From assembly GCF_002399615.1 (NCBI RefSeq), contig NZ_DHDZ01000040.1, forward strand, positions 78,690 to 142,689: a stretch of DNA of 64,000 nt, written 5' to 3'. The position numbers were made by a program, and so were the translations under genes. Under the pieces are notes generated by a model, which saw only the letters and a program-made list of their open reading frames with translations, had not been told where the DNA came from and ran no database searches. Each line of letters starts with the position of its first letter. Position 1 is the stretch's first letter. Positions 7,827-16,237 of the stretch are shown here, piece after piece. The stretch comes from Pedobacter sp. UBA4863 (GTDB taxonomy: Bacteria > Bacteroidota > Bacteroidia > Sphingobacteriales > Sphingobacteriaceae).

Positions 7827-9257
7827 ATGAAACCTTTTCATTCCAGAACCAAAATAGTAGCCACTTTGGGGCCAGCATCTGCAAAAACAGATGTTTTATA
7901 TAGCATGTTTAATGCCGGTTTAGATGTTTGTAGATTAAACTTTTCTCATGGCTCTCAGGCCGATCATCAGGCGGTAATAGATACCATTAGGGATATCAAT
8001 AAAAAGCACAAATACAACGTAGGTATTTTGGCAGATTTACAAGGGCCCAAAATTAGGATTGGAATGGTTAAAGATGGTGGGATTAACCTAGTTAACGGTA
8101 GTAAAACCACCATTACCACGCAAGAATGTGTAGGTAACGAAGAGCGCATCTACATCACTTACGAAAGCTTTCCGAAAGATGTAAAAGCTGGCGAAATTAT
8201 TTTGTTAGATGATGGAAAGCTGCAAATGCGTGTGCTGGAAACTAACTACAAAGACGAAGTAATTTGCGAGATCGTACATGGAGGTATTTTAACTTCTAGA
8301 AAAGGAGTTAACTTGCCAAACACCAAAGTTTCTATCCCTTCGTTAACTGTAGAGGATAGAAAAAACTTAGATTTTGTATTAGAAAGTGACGTAGAATGGA
8401 TTGGTCTTTCTTTTGTTCGTAACGCAGCAGATATCGTTGAGCTAAAAGACATCATTAAAGAGCGTGGAAAAACAGCTAGGGTAATAGCTAAAATTGAAAA
8501 ACCCGAAGCAATTGCAAATATAGACGAGATTATTGCCGTAACAGATGCGGTAATGGTAGCCCGTGGAGATTTAGGGGTAGAGATGCCAATGGAAGAAGTG
8601 CCTTTGTTGCAAAAAATGATTGTACAGAAATGTAGGGCGGCCTCTAAACCGGTAATTATTGCAACCCAGATGCTAGAAAGTATGATTACCACTCCTCGCC
8701 CAACACGTGCAGAGGTAAATGATGTAGCTAACTCAGTATTGGATGGTGCTGATGCGGTAATGCTAAGTGGTGAAACTTCGGTAGGTGAGTTCCCTTTAAT
8801 TGTGATCGAAACTATGCAGAAAATTATCAGTAATATAGAAGAGAATAACTATCCGTACTATGCCGAAAAGTTTTTAAAGCCAAAATCAGATAGTTTCTTG
8901 GGCGATGCAGTTTGCGATTCGTCTTGTTTCTTGGCTAAGCAAACTGATGCTGTAGGTATTGTAACGATGACATCAAGTGGATATACTGCTTTTGAAATAG
9001 CAAGCCACCGTCCGCTGGCACCTATTTTTACTTTTACCAGTAACGAAAGTTTGTTAAATACATTAAGCTTGGTTTGGGGCGTAAGAGGATTTTTTTACGA
9101 TAAGTTTGAAAGTACAGATAGGACCATTGAAGAAGTAAACGACGTGTTGAAGAAGAAAAAATTGGTGAAAAAAGGCGATGTAGTGATTAATACGGCTGCT
9201 GTTCCGTTAGAGAAAAGAAGTAGGACCAATATGGTTAAAGTTTCCATAATAGAGTAA
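7827..9257 (+). CDS. pyk: Pyruvate kinase
   Basis: It converts phosphoenolpyruvate and ADP to pyruvate and ATP, the last glycolytic step. The 476-residue protein shows RTKIVATLGPAS at 7-18, CRLNFSHG, the K+/Mg2+ region ADLQGPKIRIG, the active-site signature IAKIEKPEAIANIDEI, VARGDLGVEMP and KPVIIATQMLESM. Length fits the bacterial type. ATG start; an ~90-base leader follows the promoter at 7706-7734, whose spacer palindrome suggests control by a DNA-binding regulator. A terminator follows at 9279. Confidence 0.97.
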   Translation: MKPFHSRTKIVATLGPASAKTDVLYSMFNAGLDVCRLNFSHGSQADHQAVIDTIRDINKKHKYNVGILADLQGPKIRIGMVKDGGINLVNGSKTTITTQECVGNEERIYITYESFPKDVKAGEIILLDDGKLQMRVLETNYKDEVICEIVHGGILTSRKGVNLPNTKVSIPSLTVEDRKNLDFVLESDVEWIGLSFVRNAADIVELKDIIKERGKTARVIAKIEKPEAIANIDEIIAVTDAVMVARGDLGVEMPMEEVPLLQKMIVQKCRAASKPVIIATQMLESMITTPRPTRAEVNDVANSVLDGADAVMLSGETSVGEFPLIVIETMQKIISNIEENNYPYYAEKFLKPKSDSFLGDAVCDSSCFLAKQTDAVGIVTMTSSGYTAFEIASHRPLAPIFTFTSNESLLNTLSLVWGVRGFFYDKFESTDRTIEEVNDVLKKKKLVKKGDVVINTAAVPLEKRSRTNMVKVSIIE

Positions 9258-9278
9258 TCGCTATTAAAATGCAATACC

Positions 9279-9310
9279 ATGCCCTTTTCATTTTGATAGG
9301 GGCATTTTTA
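9279..9310 (+). terminator. Intrinsic terminator of pyk
   Basis: ATGCCC (9279-9284) pairs with GGGCAT (9300-9305) and is followed by TTTTATT. Confidence 0.6.
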
Positions 9311-9345
9311 TTGAATAAAATTCTATTTTTGCGATAGCTAAAAAA

Positions 9346-9438
9346 GGAGAAGTGTCCGAGTGGTCGAAGGAGCACGCCTGGAAAGTGTGTATCCCGATTG
9401 CATCGGGATCGAGGGTTCGAATCCGTCCTTCTCCGCCA
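9346..9438 (+). tRNA. tRNA-Ser (anticodon GGA)
   Basis: The acceptor arm GGAGAAG (9346-9352) pairs with CTTCTCC (9428-9434), followed by discriminator G and an encoded CCA (9436-9438). The anticodon stem CACGC/GTGTG encloses CTGGAAA, giving anticodon GGA, which reads UCC and UCU. The T-arm contains GGTTCGAATCC. The long variable arm ATCCCGAT/ATCGGGAT is the class II feature expected of serine tRNAs. Confidence 0.97.
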
Positions 9439-9470
9439 ATAAGCCGTTTCAATACTTGAAGCGGCTTATT
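9438..9470 (+). terminator. Intrinsic terminator of tRNA-Ser
   Basis: A 15-bp stem (AATAAGCCGTTTCAA with TTGAAGCGGCTTATT, one G-T pair) and a 3-base loop, followed by TAATTTTAA. It begins at the last base of the encoded CCA. Confidence 0.8.
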
Positions 9471-9553
9471 TAATTTTAACAGCTGTATTTGGTGAAATCC
9501 CAAACCTCATTCGCTATTACGGTGCTTTTTCAATTAAAATTTAGGCAGCTTAG

Positions 9554-10597
9554 TTATAATTTTACCTGTCTAATAATGTTTTTGAGGTTAAGTTCAATAA
9601 TGTCCGTCATGTTTTGACATTGCGTATAGGAAGTATCGTTATAATAGGCAGCCATACTTTCTTTTAATTTGATAATGTTTTTGGGCGTAGTTAGTGCTTC
9701 CTTTCTCGAAACATCTCTTAAATCGGTTAAACGGTGGCGTTCACTCCGTACCCGATGCACAATAGAAGAAAGCTCTTCTTGTTTGTACTGTTGTACCGTC
9801 TTTTCGGTTAAATGCTCCATGCAAAGCTGTACCAAAGGGAAGTTTTCTTTAAAAAACTGGGGCATATAAACTTTAATGTTTCCTTCGTAAAACTGTTGGT
9901 CAAAGTCTATGGCCCTTATACGAAATTGGATATCATCAAAATCTGGGGTAATTTGTACTACAAAATTGTAAGAGCGCATATCGCCAAGTAAGGTAACCAA
10001 ACAACGCTCATTAAACTTTACAAACTCTTTAGCTATACGTGTTGGGTTAAAATCATCTTGCTTAATTTTTCCTTTGTTAAACACATCTCCGGGCAAGCCT
10101 ACAATATGTTCTTCAATCATGGTATCTTCATCTACCAAATAATTAACTTGGTTGGGCGATAAAATTTCTTCCAGTTCTAACCCGTAAATTCTAGAGGAAT
10201 CAGCTTTTTTCACATAAAAGTAATCGTAAACATCATTTAATCGATTTACAATCCTGATACGAAACGGGTGGGTGTTGCCAAAAGTACAATAGTCAATCCT
10301 GTCAATGTACTTGTGCTCTACAATACGTAAATTGCCCGAGGCCTTTAGCTTGGCATATATAATTTTTAGCCCATTATGTAGCTCCTCAATTTGGCTTTGT
10401 GCATAAATGGGGCTTTCCCAAAGCGTATCTTTGCCATCTTTATCCATAATAGGATAACTTTCTGTAAAGTTTTTTAAGTCATCGTATTTAATGGGTAAAC
10501 GAGCGTCGCGTTGGTAGGTGCGTAAATATTTATGTAAATTTTCGCTTACCGGAAATATGGGCTTTTTACGAGAAATCTTAACGTCTGTAGGTTCCAT
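9554..10597 (-). CDS. Uncharacterised protein with a kinase-like catalytic loop
   Basis: I do not recognise the family. The 347-residue protein has no signal peptide or membrane segment. Residues 199-235 read CLVTLLGDMRSYNFVVQ ... IRAIDFDQQ: Asp206, Asn211 five residues on, and Asp231 in a DFD triplet copy the spacing of the catalytic loop and metal-binding Asp of protein-kinase-like folds (HxDxxxxN ... DFG), as in HipA and aminoglycoside/fructosamine kinases. YFYVKKA (127-132) could supply the lysine and TMIEEHIVGLPGDVF (159-173) resembles a hinge. It is flanked by the tRNA-Ser terminator and, divergently, a YtxH gene. Kinase activity is inference only. Confidence 0.6.
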   Translation of the reverse strand: MEPTDVKISRKKPIFPVSENLHKYLRTYQRDARLPIKYDDLKNFTESYPIMDKDGKDTLWESPIYAQSQIEELHNGLKIIYAKLKASGNLRIVEHKYIDRIDYCTFGNTHPFRIRIVNRLNDVYDYFYVKKADSSRIYGLELEEILSPNQVNYLVDEDTMIEEHIVGLPGDVFNKGKIKQDDFNPTRIAKEFVKFNERCLVTLLGDMRSYNFVVQITPDFDDIQFRIRAIDFDQQFYEGNIKVYMPQFFKENFPLVQLCMEHLTEKTVQQYKQEELSSIVHRVRSERHRLTDLRDVSRKEALTTPKNIIKLKESMAAYYNDTSYTQCQNMTDIIELNLKNIIRQVKL

Positions 10598-10732
10598 GAG
10601 GTGCTATTTGCTCTTGCAATTTACCCATTATTTTGGCATAAAACTTAAACTCGCACTCAAATTCGAACTCAAAAAACAAATCTTTAAAACAATCCACGCT
10701 CCTTGTCGTTTTTTATTAAAAGAGTTTCAATT

Positions 10733-10939
10733 ATGACAAAGCAAACAAAAATATTAGGCGGTGTTTTAGCAGGGGTAGCTTTAGGTGCCGCGGTTGCAAT
10801 GATTTTATCATCAGATAAAAATAGCGATATGAAAAACAAAATAAACGATTGGTTTTGCGACCTTTTCGATAAATCGAAAGATAAGTTAGCTAGCGTTGCG
10901 GATATGGTAAAAGAACGTTCCAGTCAAATGAAAGCGTAA
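10733..10939 (+). CDS. YtxH domain-containing protein
   Basis: A 68-residue protein. The ATG at 10733 gives MTKQTKILGGVLAGVALGAAVAMILSS, a short glycine/alanine-rich membrane segment at 7-26, followed by an amphipathic, charged tail (KNKINDWFCDLFDKSKDKLASVADMVKERSSQ). This is the YtxH family layout, small general-stress-type membrane proteins of unknown mechanism. The longer frame opening at 10703 adds ten residues without family similarity. The inverted repeat at 10965 lies 25 bases downstream and could end its transcript. Confidence 0.75.
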   Translation: MTKQTKILGGVLAGVALGAAVAMILSSDKNSDMKNKINDWFCDLFDKSKDKLASVADMVKERSSQMKA

Positions 10940-10964
10940 TAGCATTACGGTTTAAAATTTTTTG

Positions 10965-11017
10965 AAAAGGGCATTTCCGTATATTTGACACATGGATATA
11001 TACGGAAATGCCCTTTT
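10965..11017. repeat. Perfect 20-bp inverted repeat around the start codon of the methyltransferase gene
   Basis: The left arm 10965-10984 begins AAAAGGGCATTTCCG and the right arm 10998-11017 is its exact reverse complement, ending CGGAAATGCCCTTTT. The 13-base loop (10985-10997) contains the ATG at 10992. The left arm also overlaps the -7 element TATATTTG (10980-10987), and the right arm encodes residues 3-9 of the protein. With A and T runs at the outer ends it looks like a bidirectional terminator for the YtxH gene, but in an mRNA starting upstream it would lock the start codon in a hairpin loop. Confidence 0.85.
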
Positions 11018-11675
11018 AGATTTTCATAGGTTTGGCAAGGCCGATGTTTTATGGCTACATAATACCTACGGCGATCCTGAAGAAATGCCTATTGATATTT
11101 TCTTTAGAGATGAGGAAGAGATGCCCGAAATAGAGCTTAAAGCGCTCAACCTGTGTAAAGGTAAAGTTTTAGATGTAGGTGCAGGCGTTGGTAGCCACGC
11201 ACTATTGCTCGATAAAAAAGGGGTGGAGGTATCTGCCATTGATATATCTCCAGTTGCGGTGCAAATTATGCAAGAGCGTGGCGTAAAAAAGCCTCAATTG
11301 CAAGATTTTTTTACCCTTACTGAGAAATACGATACGCTATTGTTTATGATGAACGGCATTGGGCTTACGGGAACCTTACAAGGCTTCGAAAATTTCTTGG
11401 AAAGTGCAAAAAAAGTCTTAAATCCAAATGGACAATTACTGTTTGATAGCTCTGATATTTCTTATTTATACGAGGATATGCCCATGCCCACCGACCACTA
11501 TTTTGGCGAAATTAGCTATTGCTATGAATACAAAAAGCAGAAGGGAAATTGGTTTAACTGGCTTTACCTAGATCCAGCCACGCTGCAACGTTTAAGTAAG
11601 CAACATGGCTGGAGTTGTAAGATTGTTGAGGTGGATGAACAAGACCAATATTTGGCACAGCTTACTGGCCCCTAA
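10992..11675 (+). CDS. Class I SAM-dependent methyltransferase
   Basis: The 227-residue protein has the SAM-binding motif I KVLDVGAGVGSHALLL at about 55-70, motif II VSAIDISPVAV, and a motif IV-like LLFMMNGIG. Cytoplasmic; substrate unknown. The N-terminus IYGNALLDF matches the start of related Bacteroidota methyltransferases, so the ATG at 10992 is kept even though it lies in the loop of a perfect inverted repeat. TATATTTG ends four bases before the ATG, so a very short or absent leader is likely. The stop codon TAA lies in the palindromic repeat at 11670. Confidence 0.8.
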   Translation: MDIYGNALLDFHRFGKADVLWLHNTYGDPEEMPIDIFFRDEEEMPEIELKALNLCKGKVLDVGAGVGSHALLLDKKGVEVSAIDISPVAVQIMQERGVKKPQLQDFFTLTEKYDTLLFMMNGIGLTGTLQGFENFLESAKKVLNPNGQLLFDSSDISYLYEDMPMPTDHYFGEISYCYEYKKQKGNWFNWLYLDPATLQRLSKQHGWSCKIVEVDEQDQYLAQLTGP

Positions 11676-11743
11676 ATCCCCTAAAGGGGAAGTGCCTAGT
11701 TAATGAACCATATTAAAGTCCCCTTTAGGGGATTTAAGGGGTT
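11670..11743. repeat. Bipartite palindromic intergenic repeat, family A, copy 2
   Basis: The best copy in the window: CCCCTAAATCCCCTAAAGGGG on the left (21 bases split as CCCCTAAAT and CCCCTAAAGGGG) and CCCCTTTAGGGG-ATTTAAGGGG on the right, nearly exact inverted copies about 25 bases apart. It supplies the stop codons of both converging genes (methyltransferase and pepT) and encodes the last residues of PepT. Confidence 0.8.
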
Positions 11744-12987
11744 TCTTCCCAAACTTGCGCTAAGTGCACTATGGTTTCTACGGCTTTCACCATGTCTTGT
11801 ACGGCTACCCATTCTTGTTTGCTATGAAAAGCATGCCCACCGGTAAATATATTAGGACAAGGCAAGCCCATAAAAGATAGGCGAGAACCATCGGTGCCGC
11901 CCCTAATGCTACGCGTTATTGCGTTAAGTCCTGCTCTTTTTAAAGCCTCGATACCATTAGCCATAATTTGAGGATATTTATCTAACACCTCTTTCATGTT
12001 ACGGTATTGCTCTTTAATGGTTAACGTATAGCTCGATTTTGGATAAGCCTTCATTACTTCTTTCACTATTTTTTCTAGCGTTTTACCGTGGGCTTTTAAC
12101 AGGCCATTATCAAAATCGCGAAGTATAAAACTAGCTTCGGCTTGCTCGGCAGTTCCACTCATGCCAACTGGGTGAATAAAACCTTCTTTTTGGGAAGTAC
12201 TTTCTGCACTCAATTTATCTTTCGGTAGCGAACTGATAATATCTGCCAAAATCTTAATAGCACTTTCCATCTTTCCTTTGGCAAAACCCGGGTGCGCACT
12301 TACACCATTAATCACCAACTTAGCACCATCGGCAGAGAAAGTTTCATCCTCAATGGAACCTAAAGTTTCCCCATCAATGGTGTAAGCAAAATCCGCACCT
12401 AATTTCTTTAAATCAGCTTTATCTACTCCTCTTCCAATCTCTTCGTCTGGCGTAAACAAAATTTTAATTGTACCGTGCTTAATTTGAGGGTTTTGCATTA
12501 GGTATGTGGCAGCTTCCATAATTTCGGCTACACCTGCTTTATTATCTGCACCCAATAAAGTGGTTCCACTAGCAGTAATGATATCGTTGCCTAGTTGGTT
12601 TTTTAGGTCCCGATGTTCAGAAAGTCGTAAGATTACACTGTTGTCATCAGGTAAAACTAAATCTTCACCTTGGTAGTTTTTATGGATAATAGGTTTAACA
12701 TTTTCTCCACTACTATCAGGCGAGGTATCCATGTGCGAGCAAAAGCAAATTACGGGTACGTTTTTAGTTGAAGTGGCCGGAACGGTGGCATATACGTAAC
12801 CATGTTCGTCTATATGGGCATCAGTAACCCCGATGGCTAAAAGCTCTTCAACCAATACTTTTCCTAAGTTTTTTTGTTTGGCTGTAGAAGGAGTAGTTAG
12901 CGAAGATGCATCAGATTGGGTATCGATTTTTACGTATTTCATGAACCTTTCGGTTACAGAAACAGCATTTATTTTAATATCTTGCAT
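11734..12987 (-). CDS. pepT: Peptidase T (tripeptide aminopeptidase)
   Basis: A cytoplasmic M20-family dizinc peptidase that removes the N-terminal residue from tripeptides. The 417-residue protein has the metal-binding blocks in order: CFCSHMDTSP (His, Asp), TLLGADNKAG (Asp), FTPDEEIGRG (Glu pair), YTIDGE (Asp) and GGHAFHS (His), plus GGTDGSRLSFMG. Length matches PepT (~410). ATG at 12987; TATCTTTG ends five bases upstream, suggesting a leaderless or near-leaderless mRNA. It converges with the methyltransferase gene through a palindromic repeat. Confidence 0.95.
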   Translation of the reverse strand: MQDIKINAVSVTERFMKYVKIDTQSDASSLTTPSTAKQKNLGKVLVEELLAIGVTDAHIDEHGYVYATVPATSTKNVPVICFCSHMDTSPDSSGENVKPIIHKNYQGEDLVLPDDNSVILRLSEHRDLKNQLGNDIITASGTTLLGADNKAGVAEIMEAATYLMQNPQIKHGTIKILFTPDEEIGRGVDKADLKKLGADFAYTIDGETLGSIEDETFSADGAKLVINGVSAHPGFAKGKMESAIKILADIISSLPKDKLSAESTSQKEGFIHPVGMSGTAEQAEASFILRDFDNGLLKAHGKTLEKIVKEVMKAYPKSSYTLTIKEQYRNMKEVLDKYPQIMANGIEALKRAGLNAITRSIRGGTDGSRLSFMGLPCPNIFTGGHAFHSKQEWVAVQDMVKAVETIVHLAQVWEETP

Positions 12988-12992
12988 AAATT

Positions 12993-13000
12993 CAAAGATA
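12993..13000 (-). promoter_or_regulatory. Bacteroidota -7 element of pepT
   Basis: TATCTTTG on the minus strand, five bases upstream of the pepT ATG. No good -33 TTG at 18-20 bases. Confidence 0.5.
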
Positions 13001-13061
13001 TTATTTATTTTTCTGAATAAAGATTATACTTTTGTATAGCAAGCACTTAATTCATAACAAT

Positions 13062-13796
13062 TTGAAAAAACATTACTTAGCTTTATTCCTAATAGTTATA
13101 ACGGTAACGGCATTTGGTCAGTCAAATTTTTACAAGCTTAGTTTAGGTGGCGGCGTTGGCGGTACATATAGTTTTACCGATGTTCAGAAAGGTGGCTTTG
13201 CATTAGGGTATGTAGGCAATCTAGATTATCATTTTTCGCCGTTTATTACCGCAGGTATCGAATTACAAAAAGGAACGCTAAAAGGCGGTGGCAACGGTGG
13301 CAATACTCCAGACGAACATGGCAGAGTTTTTACCAACTCTTACATGGCTTACAATGTGAATTTTAAATTTAGAGCCGGCGAAATAACAGACTTTTATTAT
13401 AGCGATTTTTTAAACTATACCAAAGGTTTTTACCTAGGAACAGGTGTAGGTATGATTAATAACTCGGTAAAAAACATAGCCAGCAAGGCTGCAATTGATG
13501 GAAATGGAAACCCCTATACCTACAATTTCCCATTGGCAGATAAAAAATCGAATATGGTGGTGCCTATAAACATAGGGATAGATTTCTATTTTCCAGATGG
13601 TTGGGGAGATGTTAGGTATGTTTTTAATGTTAACTACCAAGCAAATTGGACTTTTGGCGAAGGGCTTGATGGTTATGACGATACAAAAACCATCCGTAGA
13701 AATGTAGGCAGTGCTCCAGACATCTATAACTTTCTTTCGGTTGGCTTTAAATACACCTTTGGCCCTAAAGGCTTAACAGGGAAATCAATTCGATAA
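13062..13796 (+). CDS. Outer-membrane beta-barrel protein, function unknown
   Basis: A TTG at 13062 gives MKKHYLALFLIVITVTAFGQ|S, a signal peptide, and a 244-residue protein. A TTG at 13032 is also in frame but overlaps a -7 element (TACTTTTG, 13027-13034), so the later start is preferred. The mature part has alternating strands with glycine-rich turns (KLSLGGGVGGTYSFTD, GYVGNLDYHFSPFITAGIELQKG, RYVFNVNYQANW) and ends in a strand FLSVGFKYTFG, as in OmpA/OMP_b-brl-type barrels. Divergent from pepT. Confidence 0.7.
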   Translation: MKKHYLALFLIVITVTAFGQSNFYKLSLGGGVGGTYSFTDVQKGGFALGYVGNLDYHFSPFITAGIELQKGTLKGGGNGGNTPDEHGRVFTNSYMAYNVNFKFRAGEITDFYYSDFLNYTKGFYLGTGVGMINNSVKNIASKAAIDGNGNPYTYNFPLADKKSNMVVPINIGIDFYFPDGWGDVRYVFNVNYQANWTFGEGLDGYDDTKTIRRNVGSAPDIYNFLSVGFKYTFGPKGLTGKSIR

Positions 13797-13804
13797 TCGC
13801 TCAT

Positions 13805-13822
13805 TATCCAAAATTTTGGATA
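13805..13822. promoter_or_regulatory. Perfect 18-bp palindrome
   Basis: TATCCAAAATTTTGGATA reads identically on both strands with no loop. It lies nine bases after the barrel gene stop and 52 bases before the M14 peptidase ATG. The lack of a loop favours a protein-binding site over a terminator; the protein is unknown. Confidence 0.4.
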
Positions 13823-13874
13823 CAGTTATTTTCTTCTAAAAACAAAAGCTACATTTATATCCAAATCATTAAAA

Positions 13875-15617
13875 ATGAGGATATACTTTTCTTTACTTTT
13901 TGTTTTTACAAGCATGACCACCTTTGCACAACTTACCCCCTACGAAAAGAGCAAAAATAAGTCAACAACGACTTACAACGAAGCCATTTCGTGTTACGAA
14001 GGGTTGGTTAAAGCCTATCCTAAACAAGCTAAACTGCTCAGTTATGGACAAACAGATTTTGGCAAACCACTACATTTGTTGGTGCTTAATAGGGATGGCG
14101 TGTTCGAGCCTTCAAAAATTAAAAAGGCCGATAAAAGAGTGTTGCTAATTAATAATGGCATTCATCCGGGCGAACCCGAAGGAATTGATGCCAGTATGAT
14201 GTTGGCCAGAGATTTGCTCAAAAGCCAAAAGCTCCCTAAAAATATAGTGATCTGTATTATTCCGGTGTATAATATTGATGGTAGTTTTAATCGTACCGGT
14301 ACCTCTAGGGCCAATCAAAATGGGCCATTAGCTTATGGTTTTAGGGGAAACAGCAAAAACTACGATCTTAACCGCGATTTTATTAAAACAGATTCTAAAA
14401 ACTCGGAAAGTTTTCAGCAAATTTTTAATACTTGGCAGCCCGAAATTTTTGTAGATACGCATACCAGCAATGGAGCAGACTATCAATACACAATGACTTT
14501 AATTCCTACGCAAAAGGACAAGTTAAATCCATTGTTAGCCAATTATCTGAGCAAGCAAATGCTTCCATACCTCTATGCAGAAATGAAAGCCAAAGGTTTT
14601 GAACTTATTCCCTACGTAAACTCGGTTAAAGAAACACCAGACAGCGGTATTAGTGGTTTTATGGAAAGCCCTCGCTATAGCACGGGCTATGCAGCTTTGC
14701 ACAATACCATTGGCTTTATGCCCGAAACGCACATGCTTAAACCTTACGATAAACGGGTAGAATCTACTTATAAACTGTTGCAAACTTATATTGCTATTGT
14801 AGAAAGAGATGCCAGAATTATTGGAGAAAATAAGGCAAAGGCCGATGAAATTATCGCTAACCAAAAAACGTTTACACTAGATTGGAAGTTAAATAGAGAA
14901 AAATTTGAGGAAATTGAGTTTAAAGGCTACGCTGCTAAATATAAAACTAGCGAAGTTAGTGGTTTGGATAGGCTCTACTACGATCGAAACGAACCTTATA
15001 CCAAGACCATTAAACAGTGGAACAACTTTGAACCAGCGTTAACCGTTGAAAAACCTATTGCTTACCTTATTCCGAAGGCTTGGGATAAAGTGATTAAACT
15101 GTTGGTGCTTAACAATGTAAAGGTGCATCAATTAAAGAGCGATTTAAAGCTAGAAGTAGAAGCCTATTACATTGCTGATATGAAAACGGCTCAAAAACCT
15201 TTCGAAGGGCATTATTTACATTCGGCGGTTAAGGTAGAAACGAAGGCCCAAACCATTAATTATTACGAGGGAGATTACGTGGTTTACGTTAATCAAAAAG
15301 CCAACAGGTATATTGTAGAAACCTTAGAGCCACAAGCTCCGGATTCTTTCTTTAACTGGAATTTCTTTGATTCTATTTTAGGGCAGAAAGAGCATTTTTC
15401 TTCGTACATTTTTGAAGATACTGCTGCTGAATTAATTAGGAAAAATCCATCCTTAAAACAAAAACTAGAGCAGGAAAAAGCTAAAAATCCCGAGTTTGCA
15501 AAAAGTGCTTATGCACAATTGGAGTTCGTTTACAAAAATTCTGATTATTTTGAGCCAACTTTTATGCGCTATCCTATTGGTAGGCTAATAAAAAACACAA
15601 AACTAGATATTAAATAA
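13875..15617 (+). CDS. Secreted M14-family zinc carboxypeptidase
   Basis: Signal peptide of 19 residues (MRIYFSLLFVFTSMTTFAQ), then a zinc carboxypeptidase-A-type domain: HPGE at 97-100 (zinc ligands His97, Glu100), NRDF at 167-170 with the substrate-binding Arg168, and VDTHTSNG with the third ligand His196. The 580-residue length reflects a C-terminal beta-rich extension from about 350 on, as in other Bacteroidota M14 proteins. It probably trims peptides in the periplasm or outside the cell. ATG start. The rhomboid gene follows after two bases, so the two form an operon. Confidence 0.88.
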   Translation: MRIYFSLLFVFTSMTTFAQLTPYEKSKNKSTTTYNEAISCYEGLVKAYPKQAKLLSYGQTDFGKPLHLLVLNRDGVFEPSKIKKADKRVLLINNGIHPGEPEGIDASMMLARDLLKSQKLPKNIVICIIPVYNIDGSFNRTGTSRANQNGPLAYGFRGNSKNYDLNRDFIKTDSKNSESFQQIFNTWQPEIFVDTHTSNGADYQYTMTLIPTQKDKLNPLLANYLSKQMLPYLYAEMKAKGFELIPYVNSVKETPDSGISGFMESPRYSTGYAALHNTIGFMPETHMLKPYDKRVESTYKLLQTYIAIVERDARIIGENKAKADEIIANQKTFTLDWKLNREKFEEIEFKGYAAKYKTSEVSGLDRLYYDRNEPYTKTIKQWNNFEPALTVEKPIAYLIPKAWDKVIKLLVLNNVKVHQLKSDLKLEVEAYYIADMKTAQKPFEGHYLHSAVKVETKAQTINYYEGDYVVYVNQKANRYIVETLEPQAPDSFFNWNFFDSILGQKEHFSSYIFEDTAAELIRKNPSLKQKLEQEKAKNPEFAKSAYAQLEFVYKNSDYFEPTFMRYPIGRLIKNTKLDIK

Positions 15618-15619
15618 CT

Positions 15620-16237
15620 ATGCTATTAGAATATTGGAACGCTGCGCCTGTAGCCTCAATCATTTTTGTTTTTACCTTAATTACCAGCATTTATGCTTTT
15701 AACAACACCGATTTGTTTGGCAAATTTATGTTACATCCTTATAGCGTTGCAAAAGGTAATAAGCTATATACTTTTATTACCAGTGGCCTAATTCATGCAG
15801 ACTGGATGCACTTGTTCTTTAACATGTTTACGTTCTTCTTCTTCGCTTTTCAACTCGAAGTATTAATTGGGCATTGGCAGTTTGCGCTACTTTATATCGT
15901 GTCGTTAATTCTTAGTGATATTCCTACCGCAATTAGACATAAAAACGACTATAGATACAGCAGTTTGGGTGCGTCTGGAGCAATTAGTGCAGTACTCTTT
16001 AGCTATATTTTATTTAAGCCTTTAAGTATAATTGGTGTAATGTTTATCCCTATGCCGGCCATCGTTTTTGGAGTGCTTTACCTCATTTACTGTATGTACA
16101 TGTCTAAAAACTCTAGAGATAGCATTAACCACGATGCCCACTTTTTTGGGGCATTAACAGGTTTGATATTGACAGTAATTCTTGTTCAGGGAGTAATTCC
16201 TCATTTTATTGCCGAACTATCCAGCATCTGGCAATAA
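15620..16237 (+). CDS. Rhomboid family intramembrane serine protease
   Basis: A 205-residue protein with about six membrane segments. It has the L1-loop block GLIHADWMHLFFNMF (57-70), the catalytic serine in GASG (Ser119) and the catalytic histidine in AHFFGALTG (His174). Rhomboids cut membrane proteins within or near the bilayer; the substrate here is unknown. ATG two bases after the M14 peptidase stop. Its last 21 bases overlap the end of the converging gene at 16217. Confidence 0.88.
   Translation: MLLEYWNAAPVASIIFVFTLITSIYAFNNTDLFGKFMLHPYSVAKGNKLYTFITSGLIHADWMHLFFNMFTFFFFAFQLEVLIGHWQFALLYIVSLILSDIPTAIRHKNDYRYSSLGASGAISAVLFSYILFKPLSIIGVMFIPMPAIVFGVLYLIYCMYMSKNSRDSINHDAHFFGALTGLILTVILVQGVIPHFIAELSSIWQ

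Noticed and set aside
9401..9423. ATCCCGAT/ATCGGGAT hairpin as a terminator
   Set aside because: It is the long variable arm of tRNA-Ser.
9288..9503. 71-residue frame on the minus strand with GGEGRIRTLDPDAIG
   Set aside because: It is the antisense translation of the tRNA-Ser gene, a well-known false protein; the tRNA structure explains the sequence.
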